In this document: positions 39,667-47,702 of the stretch, piece by piece
Numbering within the stretch: position 1 is the first letter of the stretch
Layout of the letters: the number at the start of each line of letters is the position of its first letter
NCBI RefSeq assembly: GCF_014642835.1
Contig: NZ_BMJA01000003.1
Span: forward strand, 541,252 to 605,251
Direction: 5' to 3'
Origin: Dyella nitratireducens
GTDB taxonomy: Bacteria; Pseudomonadota; Gammaproteobacteria; Xanthomonadales; Rhodanobacteraceae
DNA: 64,000 nt
Translations under genes and position numbers: made by a program
The notes under the pieces: generated by a model
Seen by the model: only the letters and a program-made list of their open reading frames with translations
Database searches by the model: none
Told to the model about the DNA's origin: nothing

Positions 39667-40083
39667 TCACCAGGTGGTTATGGAACCGCAGCCGGAAACG
39701 GAACCCGTTGCAGTGCTGTCCAGCGTCAACTGACAGGTTGCAAGCGAGCCGCCAATACCCTGCGCCGTCAGCGTGTAAGACGTCGCCGTGGATTTGAGCG
39801 TGTACGTAAAATTGGCCGCTTGCGAAGGAGACCAACCCTTATAGAAACCCTTGATGTCGTCGGTCGTAATACTGCCGTGGCTGCCATACACCAGATTTCG
39901 CTGCAACTCGTTTTCGAGATTGAGCGCCAGCGCCATCAGATCAGCCTTCGCTGCCTGCACTTTCGCGCGGGTGAGGTAATTGCCGTAGGCATTCACCGCG
40001 ATCACCGCCAGGATGGCGACGATCACAATCACCACCATCAGCTCGATCAAGGTGAAGCCGCGCTGCGAGCGCGTACTGTTCAT
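39667..40083 (-). CDS. pilE: Type IV pilin PilE-like
   Basis: A 138-aa protein started at the ATG at 40083 (MNSTRSQRGFTLIELMVVIVIVAILAVIAVNAYGNYLTRAKVQAAKADL), a textbook type IV pilin N-terminus with a 9-residue leader. Two C-terminal cysteines (TCQLTL, GCGSITTW) form the expected D-loop. It is the first gene of the minor-pilin operon and is divergent from the Roadblock/GTPase genes. The ribosome site is AGGGGAAA. Confidence 0.88.
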   Translation of the reverse strand: MNSTRSQRGFTLIELMVVIVIVAILAVIAVNAYGNYLTRAKVQAAKADLMALALNLENELQRNLVYGSHGSITTDDIKGFYKGWSPSQAANFTYTLKSTATSYTLTAQGIGGSLATCQLTLDSTATGSVSGCGSITTW

Positions 40084-40399
40084 AAGGATTTCCCCTAACT
40101 TACTTATGTCACGTGAGCATCGTCTTGCAGCCTGCACGGCCAACTAACCGTGCCACGCGGCAGCGAACGATGCGTGCCAGACATGCACAAGCCATTTTTC
40201 TACAGTTTTTTACAGCGTTTTCTTCGCAACGTTTCCGGTACCGGATGGCGATGATTTGCTCGATTCCGATTGTTAAGAATCGTAGAGCTGTGCTGCCAAG
40301 CAAACCATGGCATTACCCAACCCAATCTCTGTCACAGTGGGACATGCGACACATAATTTTTCCCCGTTATTTGCGCGACCGGGCGCCGATGACCTCAAG

Positions 40400-40417
40400 T
40401 GACAGTTAATCGACCCG
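40400..40417 (+). promoter_or_regulatory. Shared upstream motif, copy 1
   Basis: TGACAGTTAATCGACCCG lies 53 nt before the first Roadblock gene. The same 18-mer with one change is found at 61165-61182 upstream of the paralogue gene. A second shared block, GCGATNATGC, follows about 30 nt later at both sites. This looks like a common promoter or operator. The rest of the 387-nt divergent region holds nothing else recognised. Confidence 0.55.
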
Positions 40418-40470
40418 CAAAGGCGATGGTCGTCATCCATACGTAAAGCGATCATGCGCACCACACCACG

Positions 40471-40989
40471 ATGAGCGCACTGCAGCGGCATGGATATCGC
40501 ACCGCGCTCATCACGACTCCCTACAGTCACGACCGTTACGCCGCCGCCTGGTTGAAACACATGCACGAACCTCTTGTCGCCAATGCCACCTTTCGAAGGC
40601 TGGCGGAGCTCCGCGCGATTTGCGACCGGGAGCTGGCCGATCTTTGCCAGAACTATCCTGAAATCAGTCTTGCCGTGGTCGCTACGGCCGATGCGCGGCT
40701 GATCAGCATGCGTTCTTCCATCCAGCAAGATGGCCATCGCATTGCAGCCATGGCCGGCTCGCTGCTGGGCTTGTGCGAATCGCTGGCGCGCGAGCTTGCT
40801 GCCGGCAGTTGCCAATCCACCGTGGTGTCGATGGACCAGTACACCTGCATCTTCGTGCGCATTGCCGATCCACGCCACCCGCTGGCGCTGGCGATCGGCG
40901 TGGGACACAACATCCTGCTGGCGCTTTCGCGCCGCCTGGCGCTGGATCTGGCCACGCGCATTTCTTCCCACGTGCAGAACATGACGTAA
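40471..40989 (+). CDS. Roadblock/LC7-type protein (larger)
   Basis: A 172-aa protein. From about residue 35 it has the alpha-beta pattern of Roadblock/LC7 domains: a helix FRRLAELRAICDRELADLC, strand ISLAVVATADARLISM, helix HRIAAMAGSLLGLCESLARELA, strands QSTVVSMDQYTCIFVRIADPRHPLALAIGV and a C-terminal helix. Such proteins act as GTPase partners or activators (MglB-like). No clear ribosome site precedes the ATG at 40471; the ATG at 40561 is an alternative giving 142 aa. It is first in a four-gene unit with 41035, 41434 and 42359. Confidence 0.75.
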   Translation: MSALQRHGYRTALITTPYSHDRYAAAWLKHMHEPLVANATFRRLAELRAICDRELADLCQNYPEISLAVVATADARLISMRSSIQQDGHRIAAMAGSLLGLCESLARELAAGSCQSTVVSMDQYTCIFVRIADPRHPLALAIGVGHNILLALSRRLALDLATRISSHVQNMT

Positions 40990-41034
40990 GCACGCCTCAC
41001 TCCCCTTCCTCCTCTTGCGTACGGAACGAACAAC

Positions 41035-41394
41035 ATGAGTCATTTCAGCCTTGAAACGCTGCGCACCATCGACGGTTACATCGCCGGCGCCCTGGTCGAC
41101 GACGACAGCGGCATGCTGATGGCGGGCGACAGCCTCGCCGACATCGACCTGGAATTGGCCGCGGCCGGCAATGCCGAAGTGGTGCGCGCCAAGCGCAAGG
41201 TGGCCGCGGCGTTGAAACTCAACGACACGATCGAGGACATCCTGATCAGCCTCGAGCGCCAGTACCACCTCATTCGTCCACTGGCGACCAACAAGCACGT
41301 GTTCCTGTACGTGATCATCGATCGGCAGAAGTCGAACCTGGCGATGGCGCGCCATCACTTGAAAGCATTCGAGAAGACGCTCGACTTTTCTTGA
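41035..41394 (+). CDS. Small Roadblock-like protein
   Basis: A 119-aa protein. It begins MSHFSLETLRTIDGYIAGALVDDDSGMLMA; the strand-turn GALVDDDSGMLMAG and helix AEVVRAKRKVAAALKL then IEDILISLERQYHLIRPL fit a compact Roadblock fold with terminal strands KHVFLYVIID. It follows the larger Roadblock gene by 45 nt and precedes the 310-aa gene by 39 nt. It probably forms a homo- or heterodimer that contacts the GTPase. The family assignment is by pattern. Confidence 0.7.
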   Translation: MSHFSLETLRTIDGYIAGALVDDDSGMLMAGDSLADIDLELAAAGNAEVVRAKRKVAAALKLNDTIEDILISLERQYHLIRPLATNKHVFLYVIIDRQKSNLAMARHHLKAFEKTLDFS

Positions 41395-41433
41395 TCGAAA
41401 GCGCCCGGCTGCATCATGACGGAAGCAAATACC

Positions 41434-42366
41434 ATGCATATCAAGCTCGGCACGGCGGGTCTCTCCGACGAGCTGGCATTGCGCTTGTCGCTGGCGTGCG
41501 GATTGCTGGCTGCCTCGCAAATCCACGTCGACATCCAGGACTGGCGGGGCAACGAAAGCGACATCCTGATCGTCGACATCGACAGTGGCCATGGCCGCCT
41601 GGCTTATGAAGTGGCGGCGCGGCGCAATCTTCCAGTGATGGTTTTTCCGCGCAGCGGCGATAGCGAAACATCCTACCCTTCGAAACTCGACCGGGACGCT
41701 CCCGCCGCCGCCATTGCACGGGCGCTGCAAGAAAAGCTGCAGCCTTCGTCGGAACCGACCTCCGACGACGTGCAAGGCTTGCTGGGCATTTGCATCCGCG
41801 AAGCCGGCTGCCATCAGGATCTCTTGGTAAAGCGCGGCAGCATTGCACTGATCTTGCGGCATGCCGCGGGCCGCATCATCACGCGTTCGGTCAGCGACGT
41901 GCCGGCAGCGGAAACGCGCCTGCTGGAAAACGCCTGGCTGTGCGTGGTGCGCCCTGCGAACGATCCTTATGCCAACGAGTGGCTGGTATCGCGCAGCCTG
42001 GAAAGCTTTCTTATCAATGCCTGTGCGAGGCACCGGGCCAGCCTGCCCTCGCTCGGCGGCAAGTTGTATCGGCTTACGCGCTGGCCCGATCTTGGCAGCG
42101 TGACGGAGAACGAAGAAGCGCTGCGCCTTTCCGCGCTGCTGCAACGCTCCGCCTGGTCGGCCGATGCGTTGGCGCAACACACCGGCATCGCCGCCCACCA
42201 CATCAATGCGTTCTTCTGGGCGACGCTGGCCAGTGGCGCGCTCGCTTGCGCCGACGGCAGCACGGTGACATTCGCTGCGCCGCCTGCGGCAGCTTCCACG
42301 GCCTCTTCCCTCATTCAACGCGTAGCACGGCACTTCGGGCTGAAGCTCGGTTATTCGCATGCTTGA
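41434..42366 (+). CDS. Conserved protein of unknown function in the Roadblock/GTPase unit
   Basis: A 310-aa protein. The ATG at 41434 is preferred to 41416 because it has GGAAG 8 nt upstream and gives the same N-terminus as the paralogue at 61339 (MHIKLGTAGLSDELALRLSLA against MKVHIGLAGLPYEIELRFWLA). An N-terminal alpha/beta domain (to about 110, SDILIVDIDSGHGRLAYEVA) resembles a receiver-like or P-loop-less Rossmann fold. The middle portion has SLESFLINACARHRASL. A C-terminal winged-helix-like end (LSALLQRSAWSADALAQHTGIAAHHINAFFWATLASGAL) suggests DNA binding. The 3' end overlaps the GTPase gene by 8 nt. Function unknown. Confidence 0.75.
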   Translation: MHIKLGTAGLSDELALRLSLACGLLAASQIHVDIQDWRGNESDILIVDIDSGHGRLAYEVAARRNLPVMVFPRSGDSETSYPSKLDRDAPAAAIARALQEKLQPSSEPTSDDVQGLLGICIREAGCHQDLLVKRGSIALILRHAAGRIITRSVSDVPAAETRLLENAWLCVVRPANDPYANEWLVSRSLESFLINACARHRASLPSLGGKLYRLTRWPDLGSVTENEEALRLSALLQRSAWSADALAQHTGIAAHHINAFFWATLASGALACADGSTVTFAAPPAAASTASSLIQRVARHFGLKLGYSHA

Positions 42367-42889
42367 TTCTGAAAAGACGATCAAACTCCTGTTCGCAGGC
42401 CCGCTTGGCTCCGGTAAAACCACGGCGATTCGCGCCATTTCCGATACCCCTCCCGTGTCGTCGGAAGTGCCATGGACGGATGCCGGGTCCAGCGAAAAAA
42501 CCAGTACGACAGTTGCGCTCGACTACAGCACCATCCAACTCAACCCGGACGAGACCTTGCATGTGTATGGCTTGCCGGGTCAGGACTACCTGGACTTCAT
42601 GGGCCCGATCGTCGGCCCCGGCGCACTCGGCGCCGTGTTGCTGCTTGATGCCTCCTCGCAAACCCTCGCGCAGGATTGCCGCACGGTGGTCGAACAGCTG
42701 GCGCGCATCGACCCGAGCCTCAAGTTCGTGATCGGCATCAGCAAGAGCGATATCACCCCCAGCTTTTCGATGGAAACGATGTACGCGCTCGCGCGACGGA
42801 TGAGTTTGTACGTGCCGATGTTCTGTATCGATCCGCGCGATCCGGCGCAGGTGCGGCAGTTGGTGCGGGCGTTGTTGTATTTGCTGTGA
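42359..42889 (+). CDS. Small Ras-like GTPase (COG2229/CvnD-like)
   Basis: A 176-aa single-domain GTPase. The P-loop is GPLGSGKTT (residues 14-22). The switch I region is EKTSTTVALDYSTI, the G3-equivalent is YGLPGQDYLDFM (71-80) and the G4 variant is SKSD (129-132). The order and wording (KT.TTVALD, GxPGQD, LGAVLLLDAS) match the GTPases encoded with Roadblock proteins in actinobacterial conservons and other bacteria. The G3 motif lacks the usual Asp (DxxG), as in that subfamily. It is the last gene of the unit. No kinase gene accompanies it. Confidence 0.85.
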   Translation: MLDSEKTIKLLFAGPLGSGKTTAIRAISDTPPVSSEVPWTDAGSSEKTSTTVALDYSTIQLNPDETLHVYGLPGQDYLDFMGPIVGPGALGAVLLLDASSQTLAQDCRTVVEQLARIDPSLKFVIGISKSDITPSFSMETMYALARRMSLYVPMFCIDPRDPAQVRQLVRALLYLL

Positions 42890-42925
42890 CACCGCTTCCG
42901 GCAAACCAGTCCTCTCTCCCCTTCC

Positions 42926-43000
42926 TCACCGTCATTCCGGCGAAGGCCGGAATCCATGCTTCGTACTGGCGATGGATTCCGGCCTTCGCCGGAATGACGG
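42926..43000. repeat. Family B palindromic repeat
   Basis: ACCGTCATTCCGGCGAAGGC pairs with GCCTTCGCCGGAATGACGGC around the loop GCTTCGTACTGGCGAT. It follows the GTPase gene. Confidence 0.9.
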
Positions 43001-43055
43001 CTCGCTAAAGATCGACGCTCAACGCAAGCTACATACATCAAGCTACATGCATAGC

Positions 43056-43080
43056 GATGTTGGGATTTGCACCCCAACCT
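43056..43080. repeat. Single arm of a family A repeat
   Basis: CGATGTTGGGATTTGCACCC followed by CAACCT matches a family A right arm without its partner. Confidence 0.7.
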
Positions 43081-43092
43081 CTGCATTCACCA

Positions 43093-44154
43093 TCACGCCA
43101 CCTGCGCCATCCCCCGCTCCAACTTGTACGGCAACTTCGCCCGATACTGACTCGGCGACTCCCCCGTCCAACGCCGGAATGCACGCGTCAAATTCGCCGC
43201 ATCCGAATATCCACGGCGATTGGCAATCTCATCGATCGTCATCGTCGTATTCAACACATCACGCAACACTTCCTGCTTGCGCGCCTCGTCCACCAACTGG
43301 CGGAAGTTGAAGCCCAGATGGCGCAGCTTGCGCTTCAGCGTGCGGCTGGACATGCACAAGGCCTGCGCCACTTCTTCCATGCCGAGATACGTGCCGTCTT
43401 CCAGCGGCAACAAGCCCTTGATGCGCGCGATCAGGCAGTTGTTCTGGCCGAGCGAGATGCGCTCGCGCTCGCAATGCTGTTTCACCTGATTCAGCACCAG
43501 CGTGTGCGCGGTGGACAGCGGCAGATCGAGGTAGGTGCTGGGCATGCGTACCTGGCACAGCCCGGTGGAGAAGCGCACCTTCGGCAGGCGATCGGCGTAA
43601 GTGGCGGCGTAGGACGGCTCTTCGTCCTTGAACCACATCTCCACTTCCGGCAACTCCTGCTGGGTCAGGTGGGTGGAAAGGCGTGCCGTCATGGTGGCCA
43701 GACGCTCCAGCGCAAAGTTGCGCATGAGGGCGCCGGGGGCCAGGTCCTGGATGTTCAGCTCGGCCAATCCGTCGTGTTCGTGCAGGTAGATGCAGAACGA
43801 GGTGGTGCGCACGTCCAGATAGCCGGTCCACAGGCGCAGCGCATCACGCAGGGTGCGGCAGCTCATCAGCCCCAGTCCCAGGATGCCGTGCCAGGTCAGC
43901 GTGCAGCGCAGGCCGAGCTCGAAGCCGAGACCCTGTTCGCCGGTCAGGCGCACCGCGTTTTCACTCAACGCCGCGTCTTGTTGCGTGGTGAGACGCAAAT
44001 CGCCTTCCAACTGGGCCGATCCGATGCCCGTGTCGGCCAATGCCTGATCCACGCCGATACCCAACAGCTCAAGGTACTCAAGCAACCCAATCGCATATTC
44101 CGCCGAGACGTCGCCCCGGTACCACTCGTTCATGACCCAGCCCTCTGTGTTCAA
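43093..44154 (-). CDS. AraC-family regulator (OruR-type, N-terminal arabinose-binding-like domain)
   Basis: A 353-aa protein (346 if the ATG at 44133 is used). The long N-terminal ligand domain includes TWHGILGLGLMSCRTLRDALRLW. The C-terminal double helix-turn-helix (about residues 255-345) includes MEEVAQALCMSSRTLKRKLRHLGFNFRQLVDE and IDEIANRRGYSDAANLTRAFRRWTGESPSQYRA, an exact AraC-family signature. It precedes a 700-nt non-coding region and the polygalacturonase gene. A link to pectin or hydrolase control is possible but not shown. Confidence 0.92.
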   Translation of the reverse strand: MNTEGWVMNEWYRGDVSAEYAIGLLEYLELLGIGVDQALADTGIGSAQLEGDLRLTTQQDAALSENAVRLTGEQGLGFELGLRCTLTWHGILGLGLMSCRTLRDALRLWTGYLDVRTTSFCIYLHEHDGLAELNIQDLAPGALMRNFALERLATMTARLSTHLTQQELPEVEMWFKDEEPSYAATYADRLPKVRFSTGLCQVRMPSTYLDLPLSTAHTLVLNQVKQHCERERISLGQNNCLIARIKGLLPLEDGTYLGMEEVAQALCMSSRTLKRKLRHLGFNFRQLVDEARKQEVLRDVLNTTMTIDEIANRRGYSDAANLTRAFRRWTGESPSQYRAKLPYKLERGMAQVA

Positions 44155-44489
44155 TCTCCGAAGGCCGGCCGACCCAGTTTCGACCTGTCACCCTCGGAAG
44201 CGGTGTGGATCATCGGGACGGATGTCATGTCACGCATGCGCTTTGCCTATGCGGACTATGCGTTTGCCATGACAAGCTTTTAAATCAGCAAGTTAGGCGT
44301 ACAAAAAAGCACTGGATTCGCGCCGTTCGAGCCGGCTAAAACAGCCCGGAACATGGCCTGTCATGTCTGGTGATGACGGGTCATGGGCTTGTCCGGTCGT
44401 TTCAGGGATATATGACCCCTTCGGACAAGCGGTGACCTGTAGTGACCGATGCCTGCGTTTTTCCGAATCGGCCGGATTGCCTAATCGTC

Positions 44490-44550
44490 GTGGGTTGGAG
44501 TGCCAACCCCAACGTCGCCCTCCATGTTGGGGTTGGCACCCCAACCTACG
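44490..44550. repeat. Family A repeat, GCCAACCCC variant
   Basis: GTGGGTTGGAGTGCCAACCC pairs with GGGTTGGCACCCCAACCTAC. The stem differs from the usual GCAAACCCC by a compensated change (GCCAACCCC with GGGGTTGGC), showing that pairing is kept. Confidence 0.85.
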
Positions 44551-44889
44551 AGCACGCTCATACATATGTATGTATGGTTCCGGGCCGCAGCGTCCCTCAC
44601 AACGGCCCCTAAGCACAGCAATGTGTCCCACCAGGCCCTGCGATTCCGTCGTGCCGGCTCCTACACTTCCCATCCACCCAATCACTCGCCGCATCCATTC
44701 CGTCCATGCGGTTTCGCGGACTTCATGGCGCGAATCGCGGCGAGTTCCCGACTCTGAAACTGATGTGGCTTTCTCCCGCAGAGTCTCCGGTTGGACTGGC
44801 GGGGCCGGCAGAGCGTGTTGTCTGGCTTTGTCGGCCCCGTTTTTATCGCGCCGCTGGTTGCGGCCTATCCGAGCACCTTCGATTCAGCG

Positions 44890-44963
44890 CGTAGGTTGGG
44901 GTGCAAACCCCAACATCGCCTTCTCCATCCAACCCAAAGTTGGGGTTTGCACCCCAACCTACG
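44890..44963. repeat. Family A palindromic repeat
   Basis: CGTAGGTTGGGGTGCAAACC pairs with GGTTTGCACCCCAACCTACG. It lies just downstream of the polygalacturonase stop. Confidence 0.88.
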
Positions 44964-45003
44964 ATCGTGCCGCGACCGACGGCCGCGGCACGATGGTTCC
45001 CGA

Positions 45004-46623
45004 TCAGATCGGCGCGTTGGCTTGCACGCTGCTGAACTTCACAAACGCATGGCTGCAATCCACCGGCGCCGGGCTCGCGGTGATGGAACCGTCGAACGAC
45101 ACACCCGTACCGTGCTGCTGCGTCAGATCCTGCGCAAAGCTGACTGGGCCCGGCCCGAAGGTAAAAACCGTATTGGCCGGCAACACGCTCGGGCTGCCGT
45201 TGTGGCCCTTCATGTACGTGGTCGGCTGTGCGCCATCGAACTGCACGTTGCTCAACGCGATCTGCAGCGGTTCTTTCGCATAGGCGGCGAACACGGCCTG
45301 GCCACCACCGTAAGCCACGCTGCCCAGGTCATGCAGGCCATTGATCGTGACGTTCCTGAACCAGGGATACTTCTTGCCCTTGGAAGAGCTGTAGTAGCTG
45401 TCGAAGACCAGCGGCTGGCGCACGTTCTGCATGCACACGCCCTGATAGGTCACGCCATTCACCACGCCGCCGTGGGATGCATCGGACTTGATGCGAATAC
45501 CCACGCCATTGGGACTGTCGTGGCCATCCACCACCAGGTCCTGCACGGTCACATCGCTCACGCCGGTGTTGGTTTCGCTGCCGACCGACAGGCCGTGCCC
45601 GTAATACAGATGATCGTGTGCGAACAGCAGATGCTGCGAACCAGTACCCGAACCGGCCTTCACCGCCACGTGATCGTCGCCGTCGCTGATGTATGAATAC
45701 GCCAGCACGATGTGGCTGGATTCGCCCGGATCGAAACCATCCGTGTTCTTCACCGTATCCGGCGTGAAGCAGGTGGCGTAGGTTCCGGACACCTGGTCAG
45801 GCGTGGTGTTCTTCGGGCAAGCATACGCACCCTGCGTATAAGCCGCGCTCGGCGACAGAATCTTGATGCCCCACGCCGTCACGCCATCGAGCTTGTCGAG
45901 CACGACATGCATGTTCGGCGAGTTCTGGAACGTCACGCCATACAGCGTGAAGTTGCTGCCGCCTTCCACGTCCAGCAGGCGCGGATTGTGCTGCGTCACA
46001 TTGGCAGTCTTGGTCTGATAGGCAACATCCCACCAGGTTTTCACGCCGGCATTCTGGCCGGAGGTAAGCACGGCGCCACCGCGTCCATCGATCACACCCT
46101 CGCCGACGATACCGGCACCCGTCACCTTGCTCGCGCTGATCAGCGCATTGCACGACGCGGTGGCATCGGTGTTGGCAATGCCGCACAGACCCACGCCATT
46201 GTCGTAGTCAGCCGGATTGCGCGAACCGAACACGGTCACGCCCTTGTCGATCCACAGCGTCACGCCGGACTTCAGCGTGATCGGCCCGATCAGGAAGCCG
46301 GATTGACCCGCATCACCTTGCACCAGATGCACCGCTTCGCCCGAGGCGCACTGATTGATCTTGCCCTGCATGCTGGCGGTGTCTGGCGCCGACTTGGCCG
46401 GATCGCTATCGAGCGAAGCCGGCAGCAAGCCGTTTACCGGCGTCTGCGTGGCTTTGACAACAGCGCACACTGCCGTGGCAGCAGGCAGCAACGGTTCATT
46501 GACCGTGGTGCCCCACGGCGTCTGCAGGCTGGTGGTTTGCGCCGCGCAGGCAAACGCAACCGTTCCCAGCACAGCGCAAACCGTGCGAGACAATACTTTC
46601 TGCGATAAGGGACGTGCTCTCAT
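45004..46623 (-). CDS. GH28 polygalacturonase-type pectinase, secreted
   Basis: A 539-aa protein from the ATG at 46623 (MRARPLSQKVLSRTVCAVLGTVAFACAAQ, signal peptide of about 28 residues). The right-handed beta-helix GH28 motifs occur in order: KNTDGFDPG (NTD), YISDGDDHVAVKAG (DD), YYGHGLSVGSE (GHG) and VGIRIKSDAS (RIK). These are the catalytic Asp, Asp-Asp, His and substrate-binding Arg-Lys of the family. It is likely an exported endo- or exo-polygalacturonase. The 100-residue N-terminal extension has no recognised domain. It lies with the SGNH, GH27 and TonB-receptor genes in a plant-polymer region. Confidence 0.93.
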   Translation of the reverse strand: MRARPLSQKVLSRTVCAVLGTVAFACAAQTTSLQTPWGTTVNEPLLPAATAVCAVVKATQTPVNGLLPASLDSDPAKSAPDTASMQGKINQCASGEAVHLVQGDAGQSGFLIGPITLKSGVTLWIDKGVTVFGSRNPADYDNGVGLCGIANTDATASCNALISASKVTGAGIVGEGVIDGRGGAVLTSGQNAGVKTWWDVAYQTKTANVTQHNPRLLDVEGGSNFTLYGVTFQNSPNMHVVLDKLDGVTAWGIKILSPSAAYTQGAYACPKNTTPDQVSGTYATCFTPDTVKNTDGFDPGESSHIVLAYSYISDGDDHVAVKAGSGTGSQHLLFAHDHLYYGHGLSVGSETNTGVSDVTVQDLVVDGHDSPNGVGIRIKSDASHGGVVNGVTYQGVCMQNVRQPLVFDSYYSSSKGKKYPWFRNVTINGLHDLGSVAYGGGQAVFAAYAKEPLQIALSNVQFDGAQPTTYMKGHNGSPSVLPANTVFTFGPGPVSFAQDLTQQHGTGVSFDGSITASPAPVDCSHAFVKFSSVQANAPI

Positions 46624-47008
46624 GCAATGCTCCGATGGGTGGGTACAACAAAGATTTTTTTCAAAACCGGCGCAACAAGACTCAGAGCGCCGCGCATGCA
46701 CTCGTGAAAACAATGGAAGGGATCGATGCATCGGTCTCACGATGGACCGACCGAAGGACATTCGAGCCAGACAGCTAACGATGTCGACGCTATGACATGT
46801 TTTGCCCGACGCGCAGCCGCCGCGCACATGTAGCCATGCCAGCAGGCACTCGTTGTTCCCGCACCATCAGCCCCCTGAGTCGTGTGCGTGACAAGTCAGC
46901 GCCATGGCGCCGCTGCCGTGATGCACACATGCTAGCGATGCGCACAACGACTTTTATTGATGGCTCTCATAAATCACATAAATCACGATTGTCAGGTGAT
47001 TTTTCACA
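46624..47008. other. Non-coding region upstream of the polygalacturonase gene
   Basis: About 385 nt with no supported gene. The end has TAAATCACATAAATCACGATTG, a short direct repeat of AAATCAC that could be a regulatory site. Confidence 0.4.
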
Positions 47009-47110
47009 TTGTCCTTAACTGACAATTCTGCGCGTAGCCTTCGAAATTACACTCGCAAAAAGAAACGCTCCGGCAGCCATGCTGCCGGAGCGTCGAACAA
47101 GCGCAGTGTG

Positions 47111-47433
47111 ATGGAAGCTTCCGCGCCGCCGCTCGTGCATCGGCAAACAAGCAGCCGTTGGCGGCCGGAAACGGATGCCCTGCCGTGCTTCGAGATCTGC
47201 ATTCCGTTGCGCTTCGACCGCAAGAATGTCGGCATGCTTGTGCTCATGAGCCATCACGCGAGCTGGAAGTGTTCGCACTGTTGCCGCGCGGGTTGACCAA
47301 TGCGGCCATCGCCAAGCGGTTGGGTATCGCTGCGAGCACGTTGAAAAGCCACGTCGAACGCATTTTGCAGAAGCTTGGTTGCGCGGATCGTACGCAGGCG
47401 GCGGTGCATGCGGCCAAGTGCGGCTTTCACTGA
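47111..47433 (+). pseudogene. LuxR-type regulator remnant, frameshifted
   Basis: A LuxR helix-turn-helix lies in one frame at 47250-47433 (SRELEVFALLPRGLTNAAIAKRLGIAASTLKSHVERILQKLGCADRTQAAVHAA). The preceding part (FEICIPLRFDRKNVGMLVLMSHHA) is in a different frame, the switch being near 47245-47260. No complete N-terminal domain is seen upstream. This looks like the C-terminal end of a degraded LuxR protein. A family B repeat follows. A very small functional helix-turn-helix protein cannot be excluded. Confidence 0.7.
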
Positions 47434-47487
47434 AAACGCATCTCTGCGAGATACACGGCCGCCCGCGTCGGTGTATTTCAGCGCGAG

Positions 47488-47560
47488 TCGTCATTCCGGC
47501 GAAGGCCGGAATCCATGGCAAGTGCGAAGCATGGATTCCGGCCTTCGCCGGAATGACGTG
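47488..47560. repeat. Family B palindromic repeat
   Basis: GTCATTCCGGCGAAGGCCGG pairs with CCGGCCTTCGCCGGAATGAC. It follows the LuxR remnant. Confidence 0.9.
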
Positions 47561-47702
47561 AGGCAAGGACATGCCTTGCGGCAAACGTCGACTGCGATGA
47601 TTTTTGCGCCGCAACAGACACTTTTGTAATACCGACCGACAATTAAGATAAACCGCCTTTTGCTATACGTGCTCGATGCCACGATCACATGGGAGGAACG
47701 GC

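Larger units (their letters stand above)
44284..45003. other. Non-coding region with two family A repeats
   Basis: No gene supported in 720 nt. Two palindromic repeats (44490-44550 and 44890-44963) account for about 135 nt. The AraC-side part has several TCATG/CATGNC words that could be operator half-sites, which is weak. Confidence 0.5.

Noticed and set aside
40273-42438. 721-aa minus-strand open frame
   Set aside because: Antisense to the Roadblock/unknown gene unit, with Arg/His/Gln-rich composition typical of a shadow frame. The plus-strand genes have recognisable folds and overlaps.
44363-45283. 306-aa plus-strand open frame in the AraC-polygalacturonase gap
   Set aside because: Runs through two palindromic repeats and into the antisense of the polygalacturonase gene; no ribosome site or domain.
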